Assembly: GCA_018340375.1 (NCBI GenBank)
Contig: JAFFJZ010000002.1
Span: 49,744,001-49,808,000, forward strand
DNA length: 64,000 nt
Direction: 5' to 3'
From: Gonatopus flavifemur
Lineage: Eukaryota > Arthropoda > Insecta > Hymenoptera > Dryinidae
This document shows, piece by piece, positions 35,907 through 46,420 of the stretch. Each line of letters begins with the position of its first letter. The stretch's first letter is position 1. The notes under the pieces are model-generated. The model was given only the letters and a program-made list of their open reading frames with translations. It searched no databases and was not told the DNA's origin. A program made the translations under genes and the position numbers.

Positions 35907-36925
35907 GTTCTTCATGACTCATATTACTACAAAAATGATTTGATCTCTGAGTTTTTTCTGAGAAATATTGATGTAAGTATTTGAATAAAACTCATTCTCA
36001 CTGCATCAACAAATTATGATTTTTTACATATTACAACAGCTATGACTGATTCAATAATTCATGTTGCACTGAATAATAGATTTTTTTAATACATATTAAT
36101 TAAGAACTAACGATCACGCATTTCACGAAAATAATTAATTTTTATTTTTCAATTCAAAGAAGTCAACCTCATATCCGTAAACTATATTTCAATTCTAAAA
36201 TACAAACAGATTTGTTACATCTTCTTTCTCATTTATATCACCTGTAATTATGTGTAAAAATTAATGAAAAAACCTGTTCAGCTGTTTAAAAATCTTTATG
36301 CAATACGTGCTGTATGGGTACTGACATTTCCGATATCAAGTGTGAACAATATTTTATTCATTTTAGAATTGAAAAATTCATTCTTCTCCATTTTATATAT
36401 ATTTTAGTAAGCACTTGTATAATTATTAGAGATGGTTTTACACCACATTATCAATTAATTCAACTTATTACATACTAATAAGTAGTTCACTAGTTTTGAC
36501 CAACCAACGCTAGTTGGATTCAACTTATCAGTAATTGACCAGTACCTCGCTAGTTTTTTGTGCTCAGTTTTTCCTCTCTAGCGCCTCATCAGTCATAGGA
36601 AAAAATTTGTGAAATTTTTACCAGGGGTGATTTGATTTTACGATGAATTTCACTGATTCTTCCTTGAAAATTTCAGACTGTTTCATAGATTCAGTTCAAA
36701 GAGATCTTACAGAAAAAATATTCACTCGAATGATAAGTTGGTATTTCTTGAAGCGTAATTTTCATCAATAACGCAAGCAATTCTCAAGATGCAAGGGAAA
36801 TGTTTCGCATTTCTTAAATTTCCATACATGATCTTTTCAATGATATTTACTTTTTGAATTCACTCATTACAGCAATGCGATAAGAATGATCCACACACCA
36901 ATTATAAACCCTCTTCCTGCATGTC
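35907..36925. other. No gene; short repeats
   Basis: A+T-rich. About 36440-36560 has short ACTAGTT/AACTTATCA repeats in both orientations. About 36600-36626 ends TTTTTACCAGGG, like the ends of the GATTCAG repeats at 32096 and 58766. Confidence 0.4.
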
Positions 36926-36937
36926 TCAATAAGAACA

Positions 36938-37012
36938 TGGTCTATGGCTCAGTGGTAAATCTTTGGCTTCGACACCGAAAAGGCCCACGTTCGATTCAAA
37001 CTGCAGAAGAAA
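36938..37012 (+). repeat. tRNA-like sequence (tRNA pseudogene or SINE head)
   Basis: GGTCTATGGCTCAGTGGTAA contains a good A box (TGGCTCAGTGG). About 45 bp on, ACGTTCGATTCAAA is a B box, the spacing of a tRNA. A possible anticodon stem CTTTGG / CC(G)AAAAG has a bulge, and the D and acceptor stems do not close. I therefore read it as a dead tRNA or tRNA-derived SINE head, not a functional tRNA. Confidence 0.5.
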
Positions 37013-37184
37013 AACTTTTACATCTTGCGAGATTTTATTATTTTTTTTTTCTTTCATATTCAATTAGATATTGAATCAGCACCATTTTTTGGAGGGAGAA
37101 CCACCATATATGAGGGTTTTTAGAAGTGAAAACACCATGAACACGTGTTTATATATTTTTTGTCCTTGGCAAAAACTCCCAGAT
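37013..37184. other. No feature recognised
   Basis: A+T-rich with a T run near 37040. Confidence 0.4.
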
Positions 37185-37262
37185 TTTATCTAAGAAATAG
37201 TCTAGGAAAATACCTAAGAAAATGTCTAGGAAAAAGTCTAGGAAAAAGCTTAGGAAAATTTT
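37185..37262. repeat. Short tandem repeat, CTAGGAAAA units
   Basis: About six imperfect copies of a 10-13-bp unit, TCTAGGAAAAAG / CTTAGGAAAAT, ending in TTTTTCCTACGG. Non-coding. Confidence 0.7.
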
Positions 37263-37340
37263 TCCTACGGGGTGTGCCTTTTTTCAATACTATGTTTTAC
37301 CATTGGAGTGTAATTGCGCATTGATTTCATGTACATTATG

Positions 37341-37558
37341 AAAATTCAATATGTACATTTATGAATTTTCATAAACTGTGATGAATATCAAAAACGTTGT
37401 TTGGAATTTGAGAAATATGTGATTGATTTTCCAATATTCAAATAAATACAGAAATTCAATATCTACAGTTATGAATTTTCACAAACTGTAATGAATTTCA
37501 AAACTTTTGTTTGAAATTCATGAAATATGTGATTGATTTTCCAACATCCAAATATGGA
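37341..37558. repeat. Two-copy tandem repeat, 110-bp period
   Basis: GAAAATTCAATATGTACA at 37341 and GAAATTCAATATCTACA at 37451 begin two copies. Both continue through ATGAATTTTCA(T/C)AAACTGT and end with AAATATGTGATTGATTTTCC. Diverged by scattered substitutions. No coding capacity. Confidence 0.8.
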
Positions 37559-38039
37559 ATAAAATTCATATAGCGCCCTTGAAAATTAATGTACTTTTTT
37601 CTATGAACGTATATTAAATTCACAAACATTTTTAACAGTGTGAACGAAGCTCGCAATTTTTTAATTTGAATCGTAATCTCTCTGCTTGTATCTTCACTAC
37701 CTATTCCACGCTCGCGTCACGCAAGATTCATTTTTGGCGGCCATTAGGCCTGAACTAGACATCTTTATTTGATTTATTTGATTTATTTTCTAGCTTAGAC
37801 CTATTTGCAATTTTCACTTATCTCAGTACTCCGACGATTTTCACTTGGTGCGGTGTTTGAACACGTTTCGGTTCGAACATCGAAGGAAAATGTTGGTAGT
37901 TTCAATTGACCGCATATGGATGCCCCAGTATGTATGAGTTCTGGTCTCACTTTGGCCCAGTCTTGGGCCAATATTGGCAGGATGGGATCATTGCTGGAGG
38001 AGTGTAGGCCCCATCGCACATACATACCAGGGTGTTAAA
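37559..38039. other. No gene; short TTGGGCCA-like repeats
   Basis: About 37900-38030 contains GGCCCAGTCTTGGGCCAATA and similar units in both orientations, perhaps a decayed element. The minus-strand open frame 37801-38025 covers these units and is not recognised. Confidence 0.35.
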
Positions 38040-38325
38040 TGGGAATGTCCGAATTGGAATTTTTAGGGTACTTGGAAAGCATGGCGTGGCCTCAATGCAG
38101 ACTGGAGTTGGGTGTACCCGGATTTTTATAACTGGGAAAAATACGGGTAATGCAACTTGGTTTCAAATGGGCTGTACATGGATGACTATGAGTTAGAAAA
38201 ATCAGTTTATTATTATTATGCTCCTTGGAGGCTAAGCCTAGGCAATTCTAAGTTTGAATACTCCTATGCAGAGCCTATATTCGATACAGGATACCCAGAG
38301 AAATTTTCACATGGGGTACACTCAG
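38040..38325. repeat. Dispersed repeat, copy 1 (also at 55320-55690)
   Basis: Shared blocks include GTTGGGTG, GGTAATGCA, CTATATTCGATACAGGA against CTTATATTCAATACAGGA, and GAAA(A)TTTTC(C)ACA near the right end. The two copies are diverged and keep the same order of blocks. No coding capacity that I can recognise. Confidence 0.6.
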
Positions 38326-38802
38326 AAGAATGGTTTACTTGAATATTAACTTCTTAGACATTTCATTACATCCAATAAAATTTTACTTGATCCAAGCAAT
38401 TTTAATTTCATCGATCCAATTGAAACCGTATTATTTGGATATTGAAATAAGAATTCATTTGATTCAAATAAGTTTGGTCAATTCAAATATGAAATTTTTC
38501 TCGGTGTATTATAATTGACATGGCACTCTTTCTGCTTGTAATCTCATGTTATGGACAGTATCAGTAAATTGATAAATTGAAATGCGACATGAATGTACTG
38601 ACGTTGAAGCAATTTATCAATCAATACATCTATTCTAATGATAAGCAGTTATTAACTACATTTTCGTTACTTTCAACTAGTCATCCGCTAATTCGTTTGA
38701 CAAACAGGTCACTGGATCTTTGAAGTGCTTACAAGTCCAATTATAAAACCGTTATCATAAAACGAAATCACATTCGTATCATTTAATACACGAAGTGAAT
38801 CT
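38326..38802. other. No feature recognised
   Basis: A+T-rich; the open frame at 38330-38518 is low-complexity. Nothing supportable. Confidence 0.4.
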
Positions 38803-39285
38803 CCACTGGAAAAAAACTGGAATTTTCCGGTAGCCAGGAACTGGAAAATTTCTGTTCATGGTGAGTTTTCCAGTTCACTTATACCAGAACCAGAACGTTC
38901 ATATTTTTCACTTCGATTTTCCAGCATAAACAAAAGCGGACTTTGGTTTTTGCCGCCCCTGCGCCATCTAGCTTGCCATCCCTTTTATTGCAGGAAAAAT
39001 TGATTTTTCACGAAAATATTCATTACCAAAAATGTTGTTTGATTACTTAGAATTTATTATTCTCCTGAAAATTATTGTTGAATTATTCAAATTAATTCCT
39101 TGTTTTGGTTAATAATGTCGATTTCGGTGAGAGACGATATTACGGATACGTTTGTTGGTACAAACAAATGACGTCTATGTCGTTTTGAAGGTTAGAAATA
39201 TGTCATCAAAAGCCAATTTGAGAATGTCGAATTACGTACCAGAAAAAGCTGTCTTGCGGGGAAGTTTAATAACCTTTCTTTCATT

Positions 39286-39710
39286 CAGGGCCGTCTTTCA
39301 TAGTCAAGGGGCCCTAGGCCCGAAATGCTTGGGGGCCCATGTAAGGAAATCTTTTTGCTTATATATATATATAAATTTCTTTTTCGGAAATTTTTATTGA
39401 ATGACCTTCGCAGTGCAATGACAGAACAGAGATTACATAGTTTGTCATTAATGTTTATTGAATCTAATGTACTGGATTGTATTGATGTTGAAGCAGTGAT
39501 AACTGACTTTTCTCTTAAAAAAGTAAGAAATAAAATTATTTGTGAATAGAAAAAATTCGTATCATTTTTTACTTCTTTTATTATTTTACCTTTCAAAGAA
39601 TTCCGTTTTTTGTAAAATTAAAAAAAATGGTAGTCCAAAGAGTTGGGGGCCCCTATCAGCCTGGGGCCCTAGGCCCGAGCCTACCTCGCCTATGCTCAAA
39701 GACGGCACTG
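39286..39710. mobile_element. Innermost level: hAT element inserted in the mariner gene
   Basis: Ends CAGGGCCGTCTTTCATAG and AAAGACGGCACTG, with a perfect 8-bp duplication CTTTCATT (39278-39285, 39711-39718). G+C-rich sub-terminal blocks GGGGCCCTAGGCCCGA occur near both ends. The interior is A+T-rich and holds a remnant transposase C-terminus. Removal restores the mariner reading frame exactly. Confidence 0.93.
39398..39549 (+). pseudogene. hAT transposase C-terminal remnant inside 39286-39710
   Basis: The plus frame reads NDLRSAMTEQRLHSLSLMFI followed by about 30 residues ending in KKVRNKIICE and a TAG. The pattern of a Met-x-x-x-Arg-Leu, then a serine or leucine-rich helix, an acidic stretch and a basic tail matches the extreme C-terminus of DUF4371/zf-MYM-type hAT transposases as I know them. 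Only about 50 residues remain, so this is an internally deleted derivative. Confidence 0.6.
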
Positions 39711-41066
39711 CTTTCATTTGAAGAAAACGGCTGCTGAAAGTTATCGATTGTTGATTGAAGCTTATGGTGAACATGTTATAATCCAAAAAACTTGTGAACG
39801 ATGGTTTCAACGGTTTAAAACTGGTGACTCCGATGTAAAAGACAAGGAGCGTCCAGGTCAGCCAAAAAAGTTTGAAAATGCAGATTTGCAAGCTTTATTG
39901 GATGAAGACTCTAGTCAAACGTTGAAGCAATTGGCAAATGCATTCAATGTTGCCCAATCCACCGTTTTTGAAGGGCTACATGCATTGAAAAAGATCCAGA
40001 AGGTAGGGAAATGAGTTCCATATCAATTGAAAGACAGCGACATTGAAAGACGAAAAACCATTTGTGAAATTCTGCTTGCCAAGCAGAAAAGAAAAGGTCT
40101 TTTGCATCGAGTCATCGCCGGTGATGAAAATTGGATCTACCTTGATAACCCAAAGCGACAAAAATTATAGGTAGTCCCAGGCTAGCCTTCAATATCACAA
40201 ACAGTGCGCAATATACATGGAAAGAAAGCTTTGCTTTGTATTTGGTGGGATAATAGGGGAGCTGTGTATTACAAACTGCTGCAACCTGGTGGAACGATCA
40301 CTGGCGATCGGTACCAGCAGCAATTAATAAAATCGAACAGAGCTTTGAAATAAAAACGACCAGAATACGCACAAAGACACGACAAAGTCGTTTTTCAACA
40401 TGATAATGCTCGACCGCATGTTGTGAAAAGTGTGAAAAACTATTTGGAAAACATTAGATGGGATATCCTACCCCATCTGCCGTATTCACCGGACTTGGCC
40501 CCTTCGGACTACGACCTATTTCGATCGATGCAGCACGGACTTTCAGAACAACATTTCCATTCTTACGAAGAAGTGAAAATTTGGCTCGATGAATGGTTGG
40601 CCTCAAAAAATGAACAATCCTTTTGGCAAGGAATCCATGCTTTGCCAGAAAGATGGGAGAAAGTCATAGCAAACGATGGCCAATACTTTGATTATTCAGA
40701 TAATTCATATTGTTACGTAAACAAACGCCCAAATTCTGCAAAAAAATCGACATTATCAACCGAAACACCTATTAAAAAAATTTTTTCTCCCCTCCGGGCA
40801 GTAAAAAAGAAATGCTCAGATCACATGTTTTGCCCTAGGTGCGTAATATACTACTTTTGACCCGATTGCCACCCTTTCACAGCCTACCGCCCCTGCGCCA
40901 CGGGACCGTTGGCACAGGCCATAGTCCGCTCCTGAGTATAAATACAAGAATTTTCCAATAGTGTGCTGGAATTCTCACAATTTGAATGAAATTTTCTATT
41001 ACAAATGTACAGGTTAATTGCTTCCAGTACGGTACTGTAAATCTTCCGTAGATTTTTTCGACAGTG

Positions 41067-42808
41067 TTAACTCCTAAGATAGTTCTTCTTTTTATTAGAC
41101 TCATTCTATTAGAAAGACTCCAAAACTTCCCACCGAATTTTATTTTGAGAATCCTTTCAAACGAAACACTCCGTTGTTAGGAATATTCATGTTCAAATCA
41201 AGCTAAGTGATTTTCTGTTCTTTTTGTGAATGAATTATGGATGTCATTAACAAAAGGAACAGTCATTTCACGATGACTTGACTGATTCACAAGCCGTTAG
41301 CAAATTTCTCGTGAGTGAATGTACAATTTGAATTGATTTGTTATAAGTGAATCGTCGCTGATGAGGATAACTAATTTTTATCTTTATGATTGCTTTATAT
41401 GTGTGTTACAGAATACACGTCCGTATATTTCTATAGCTACGAATAATCAAGAACACGAGACATTGCTTATGACTTGGGTTGACTTGTTATGCGTGATGGC
41501 CTGTTGGGAAAGGAGAGCAAAAAATAATGTTGTTAACCCTACACGTACATGGCACACGTACTCACGAACCAATGACCAACGATAACGACCAGTCATGTAA
41601 CCTCAATTTATAAGACCCTTAAGATCCATAAATATTATCGTGGAATAGTAATTCATTTAATTTTTTTTTTTTTTCAAGTTTGGTGATTTTATTGTTCATA
41701 TCAATATTTCTTCTATGATTCTACTTGAATATTATTTTTTGAATCAAATGAAAGGAGATGTGTAGTTATACAGATGATGTGGGAATAACTTAAAGATGTA
41801 TTGCAATATTTTTAAAAATAACTCAGTAACGTCAGGTGGTAATAGGAATACAACGAAATGTCTCTTCGAAACTGAGAAAAAAGGCAACTGACATCGAGGA
41901 ACTCAAATACAGATAACATCTAGAGTTTCTTAGAAAGCCATGATATACTTTAGAATATCTTTGCTCTGCTTGGGTTCTTTGATAAAATATATCTTCTCAA
42001 GAATAGGATACGTTTCTCAGATTTATTTGAATGTGTGTTAATATAAACTAACACGTATTAAAATTATGTAAATCATACGGTGTGCATTTTATCCAAAGAG
42101 AAGATAATTATTCAACAATGATTTCATTTGGTTTATTACTCAAAAATCCTCAACGAATTTTATAGAAGAAAATTGTTTTTTCATTTCATGAGGAATAATT
42201 TGATCAAGATTACGTAGAAATTATCCGAATATCTGTAAAGGGGAATGATTGCAACAAATTACATTGTGTGCGAACAATCAATGTTTTCTCACACGAGACT
42301 CGTGTTTCCTGAAATGAAGTGATTAAGAATCTATATAAAGTCTAAACAGGAACTTATCGAAATAATTAAAGAATATCTACATCACAGATTGAATTACATT
42401 GATTTAATTTCTGTATGAGATCACAATACCATACGTTGGGCATTCATTTTCTTTTTATCGAAAAATTGGAATTCGATCGAAATCTTAATCATATTAACGT
42501 CATCGAGTGCATTTCCTGATTGAATTTATCAACGTCTCTATACGTTGTCTCGATTAATCTAATCGGAGAGGATATGTATTTCATGCATATTCCACAGAAT
42601 TCTGAATGATTTCTCGTTGCTTATCGAAGTTCCTTTTTACTCATCGAATAAATGCACTTCCTTTTTATTTATCAAATATTTCGCATCTTGGATTCCACAA
42701 AAAATATGCTTTTCTCATGAAAGTCGTCAAGTATTCATAAGAATATTATAAGGATTGATAGGGACGTCATCTTACAAGTTCGGGTGAAATGGGATCTTGA
42801 GAATTCGG
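41067..42808. other. No gene recognised
   Basis: A+T-rich; a T run lies at about 41660-41676. The open frame at 41361-41585 is unrecognised. No element ends seen. Confidence 0.4.
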
Positions 42809-42810
42809 TA

Positions 42811-43054
42811 CACTGAAAAAGAAATTTCTTTCAATCAGATAAATAGTTTGTTTGTTCTCTCTCCATAAAATATTTCTTAGGATTAATGGAATATTTAATT
42901 GAATCAAATAATGGAATGCTTGCCCCAAATAAATTGGTCTTCTAAATGAAGAATTTATTCGCCACAAGTGATCAGTTTTTGCATTTAATTGAATATTCAA
43001 TTTCTACAAGTAAATATTTTATGGAGAGAGGACAAATAAATATTTTTTCCAGTG
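42811..43054. mobile_element. CAC-type MITE, 244 bp, TA duplication
   Basis: Starts CACTGAAAAAGAAATTTCTT and ends AATATTTTTTCCAGTG, flanked by TA on both sides (42809-42810, 43055-43056). Units resembling CCAAATAAATT and AATTTATTC occur in both arms. A diverged copy lies at about 63294-63544. Confidence 0.85.
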
Positions 43055-43070
43055 TAGTCTTGTAATTATA

Positions 43071-43281
43071 CACTGAGAAAACGTTCGTTTCGGCGGAACA
43101 AAATTTTGCTTCAAATGAACGCAAAGAAACTTTTTGATTGGCTGAAATAAAATTTATTCAGGATTAAACAAAATTTATTTGTCTGTTCACCCCAAATAAA
43201 TTTTATTATATTATATAAAAGTTTCTTTGCGTTCATTTCAACCAAAATTCTGTTTGGCTGGAACAAACTGTGTTTTCAGTG
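43071..43281. mobile_element. CAC-type MITE, 211 bp, TA duplication
   Basis: Starts CACTGAGAAAACGTTCGTTT and ends CTGTGTTTTCAGTG, with TA at 43069-43070 and 43282-43283. The arms pair along nearly their whole length, including GAACGCAAAGAAACTTTT. It starts 14 bp after the previous element's duplication. Confidence 0.88.
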
Positions 43282-43362
43282 TAGAGATTTGAGTGCGGAC
43301 TTTGAATTTTATAGCTGAGGGGGCTTCTACATTTCATCTCGAATTCTATTGAATCAATAGTA

Positions 43363-43805
43363 CACTGTAACAAAATCGGTAAATTTAGCGAAACATTGTT
43401 CGGTAACTCAGACAACAATTAAGTCGAAGAAGAACTCGGGAGAGTTGTCGGAATGTTGATAATTGCACCAAAAAACTTGATAAATACACCTATTTTTGAT
43501 GATTCTACAGAAAAATGCTGTGGATTCACCAAATATATGGAAATTTTCACCCACCGTGATCGCATTAACCCTTATGAAAAAACCCGATATCGGAATTTGA
43601 TTGTTAAATCATCAGCTGTGTCAATACTATCCAAAATATATCGTTTGGTTTCATTATCAGACAAGTGCGATAAAAATGCGAAATCTACGATAATTATCCG
43701 ATATAAAACCGATCAGCTAGCCGATGATTTCCCGATATCGAGTTTTTTCATAAGGGAATTGCTTCCTTACGAATTTTGGAAAATTACCAAATTTTTTTTA
43801 CGGTG
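43363..43805. mobile_element. CAC-type MITE, 443 bp, TA duplication
   Basis: Starts CACTGTAACAAAATCGGTAA and ends ATTACCAAATTTTTTTTACGGTG, here given in part as TTTTTTTTACGGTG. TA lies at 43361-43362 and 43806-43807. Contains CCGATAT and ATATCGG units. The longest open frame of the window (43453-43977 plus, 174 codons) starts inside this element and runs out through its right end, so I do not regard it as a gene. Confidence 0.78.
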
Positions 43806-43992
43806 TATCATATCCCTGGAATATGTTCTTGAATCTGCAAGTATGGATTTTAGGGTGTATGGTTTGGGCGAGTACTTGTATCAACCTTTTGACTTGTTTG
43901 AAAACTCGCAAGTAGAAAATAAAACTCGCTGCCATCCAGAATATCAGTTCATTTCAAAATACAGACATATTCTCTGAATTTCTTGAAGTAAC

Positions 43993-45665
43993 AAATTCAC
44001 TCCTAAAGAGTGAGTTTTCGCTCCATAAGAGGGAGTTTTCATTCTAACAGAGTGAAATTTCAACTCGCTTTGAAGAGTGAAATTCAATACTTCTATAGGA
44101 GTGAAATTCTCACTCTTGTTGGACTTGCAGTATTTTTACTCTCTAGGAGTGAATTTTTACTTCGAGAAATTTAGAGAGAAAGTTGATCCGTTTCAAATGA
44201 AAGACTGAATGTCAATTCATTTCTCAATTAACCTGCAGTCACATTCTGTGGGATTTCTCAAGGCGCATAAAGATTTGAAATATGTGGTAGAATCCAGCGT
44301 AAGAAAAAACCTTCAGTAATCAGTTCCTCAGAAAAATCTTGACAGACTCTTGTAACACGCGGTATACAGAAGATTCCAGAGAAGTTACCGGAATTTCTCG
44401 GAAACAATTATTAAGGGGGTGCACAAAACCGACTATATTTTATCCGTGTCTTATATGAAAATATGTTCTCTCTAAAATTTTTAGAGTGACATTTCACTCT
44501 TCAGCCAGCCAAAAGTGAGCCTGTTGAAATTGTGAGTGAAATTTCCACTCTTTTAGAGTGATATTCTAAGGTTTGAGGTTAGAAACTCACACCCACGCCA
44601 ATTCTAGAGTCAATTTTTCACTTTAAAAGAGTAAGGGTTCACTCGAAATGAGGGAAAATCCCACTCGAAGCGGACTGGCTCATTTCTGAGACTTAGTGGA
44701 GTAGAACACGGGATTTTTCACTCTTTCAGGTTTAGAGAGTTGAATTTTATGTTCTAAGAGTGCTCACCGAAGATCAGCTGGGGAAAAAAATTTTAGAGGT
44801 CGCACAAGATTTTTTGAAATTCTAAAAATACCGATACAGCGCCGAAGATTTCATCAACTCTCTAAATCTGGAAGGGTAAAAAATCACGCGTCTCACTCCA
44901 CTAAGTCTCAGAAGTGAGCCAGTCCGCTTCGAGTGGGATTTTCCCTCATTTCAAGTGAACCCTTACTCTTTTAAAGTGAAAAATTGACTCTAGAATTGGA
45001 GTAGGTGTGAGTTTCTAACCTCAAACCTTAGAATATCACTCTAAAAGAGTGGAAATTTCACTCGAAATTTCGACAAGCTCACTTCTGGCTGCCTAAAGAG
45101 TGAAATCTCACTCTAAAAATTTTAGAGAGAAGATCACAGAGATCTCACGTTTGAAACATCGGAATATTTCTAATATGTCAAACTGAGGTTTCACAGTCCC
45201 TTTAGAAACATTGCAATCTCAGTCAATCTCACATTTCATACAATATTTCCAGATTATTTCTGAAACATTTCAAAAACATTGATAAGATATTGAATCGTAA
45301 TATTTCTCTTGTGTTATGTCTGAGGCATTGCAAACAGCTACTCTATAAATTTTCTTGGATTGAACATCTACTCCTAAAGAGTGAAAATACCGCACGTCCA
45401 ACAAGAGTACGATTCCACTCCTAAAGAGTGAGTTTTCACTCCATAAGTGTGAATTGTTATTCTCTTGGAGTGAGAATTTCACTCTGAAAAGATGATGAAA
45501 TTTCACTCTCAAAACCGAGTTAAAACTTCACCCTGTTGGAGTGAGAATTCACTCTTATGGGGTGAAAAGTCACTCTATAAGAGTGGAATCTCACTTTTCC
45601 TGGACTCGCAGTATTTTCACTCTTCGAACGTGAATTTTTCACTTCAAGGAAATTAGAGAGTAACA
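43993..45665. repeat. Complex GAGTGAAA/TTTCACTC palindrome array
   Basis: Three blocks. At 43993-44178 there are units such as CTCCTAAAGAGTGAG. At 44467-45130 a large inverted repeat has arms of about 260 bp; the left starts CTCTCTAAAATTTTTAGAGTG, given here as TCTAAAATTTTTAGAGTG, and a spacer lies near 44735-44865. At 45365-45665 a third block is itself partly an inverted repeat. Blocks one and three share GGACT(T/C)GCAGTATTTT(T/C)ACT. Between blocks one and two lies unrelated sequence. A single smaller relative lies at 22968-23190. Non-coding. Confidence 0.75.
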
Positions 45666-45837
45666 TTTCAATTAATACATTTTTGACATTTTTCTGTGAA
45701 TGGATATTGAAACGTAACGGAGGTGAAAGATTGGAATGTTATTGAGATATCATTGAGATCTATGGCTCTGCAGTCGCAATTCATTTTTTTCATTTCTCAA
45801 CTCCTCCTTCTCGTCGTGGTCAAATTTTGTACCTCAA

Positions 45838-46420
45838 AGAAGAATAGTAACTTTCTCGAAGTTGGAGCTCAAAATATTTATTCCTAAAGATCGTTCAAAA
45901 TTGATTAACATTTTTACATTTATTACTTTAGATGTCTTCGAGCAAAAACTTGAAGATTATAAGAAATATAAAATCCTAAAATCCACGAAATCAACTAATT
46001 AGTCTAATTGATTAGTCGAATTGAATTTCAATCAATTAAATAATTCAATTTTTTTTTAAATTAATTCAATCAATTTTTCAGAACTATTTATGTCCATGTG
46101 ATGTATTAAATTTATTTTTCATCTGGTGGTGTGTTCTTATCCATGATGGTGCTAAGTAATGGTACACATCGAATGTTAATATGGATTTTTGAAGGTCGCT
46201 CGAAGATATCAAAAGCAATTAATTAAAAAAGTTTATGAATTTTGAGCGACCTTCAAGAATAAATATTTCGAGCTGTAACTTCTGGAAAGTCACTATTTTC
46301 TCAATTACTAAATTCCACCGCAACGAGAAAAAAATTCGAAAATAAAAGAAAAACAAATTCCGACTATTTTTAGAATTAAAAACATATTTTAAGCGACCTC
46401 CAAAAACTTTTTCTCCACAT
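45838..46420. repeat. Imperfect inverted repeat with A+T-rich centre
   Basis: Sequence around AGTAACTTTCTCGAAGTTGGAGCTCAAAATATTTATTC at 45848 (key parts CTCGAAGTTGGAGC and AATATTTATTC) pairs with the stretch at about 46250-46305 reading GAATAAATATTTCGAGCTGT. The TAATTAGTC/ATTAATT-rich centre is near 46000-46080. Ends are not defined. Confidence 0.5.

Larger units (their letters stand above)
39212..40713 (+). pseudogene. Mariner transposase, Mos1-like, four stops and one insertion
   Basis: The frame opens with MSNYVPEKAVLRGSLITFLSF before the insertion and resumes with LKKTAAESYRLLIEAYGE at 39721. The N-terminal half holds the DNA-binding helix-turn-helix region, including TCERWFQRFKTGD. The catalytic part has GDENW (first Asp), HDNARPH (second Asp) and SPDLAPSDY (third Asp). 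Thirty-four residues separate the last two, the D34D spacing of mariners. In-frame stops lie at 40012-40014 (TGA), 40168-40170 and 40183-40185 (TAG), and 40351-40353 (TAA). No frameshift is seen. The end near GQYFD has no stop at the usual place; the frame runs on to 40860. The sequence most resembles the mauritiana subfamily. It cannot make an active enzyme. Confidence 0.85.
39095..40772 (+). mobile_element. Third level: mariner element, mauritiana-like
   Basis: Imperfect terminal repeats share GGTTAATAATGTCGATTT (left) and its complement AAATCGACATTATCAACC (right). TA lies at 39093-39094 and 40773-40774. Without the inserted element at 39286-39710 and one duplication copy it is about 1.25 kb, the usual mariner length. 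Encodes a broken transposase on the plus strand. Confidence 0.82.
38931..40934. mobile_element. Second level: hAT-like element with 8-bp duplication
   Basis: Ends CAAAAGCGGACTTTGG and CCATAGTCCGCTCCTG, with AGCATAAA (38923-38930) on the left and AGTATAAA (40935-40942) on the right, an imperfect 8-bp duplication. A 14-bp direct repeat CCGCCCCTGCGCCA occurs near both ends (38953-38966 and 40887-40900). No transposase of its own is visible. Its interior is mostly the mariner at 39095-40772. Confidence 0.68.
38804..41066. mobile_element. Outermost element of a four-level nest: CAC-type, TTCCAG units
   Basis: The left part 38804-38930 starts CACTGGAAAAAAACTGGAAT and is rich in TTTTCCAGT/ACTGGAAAA units. 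The right part 40943-41066 continues with such units and ends CGTAGATTTTTTCGACAGTG. Joined, the two parts would give an element of about 250 bp, the usual size of CAC-type elements here. Flanking dinucleotides are TC and TT. The interior is the hAT-like element at 38931-40934. Confidence 0.65.

Noticed and set aside
36938..37012. Functional tRNA gene
   Set aside because: The promoter boxes are good, but the acceptor and D stems do not pair and the anticodon stem is bulged.
43453..43977. Longest open frame in the window, 174 codons
   Set aside because: It starts inside the CAC-type element 43363-43805 and crosses its right end and TA duplication. No motif is recognisable, so it is taken as chance.
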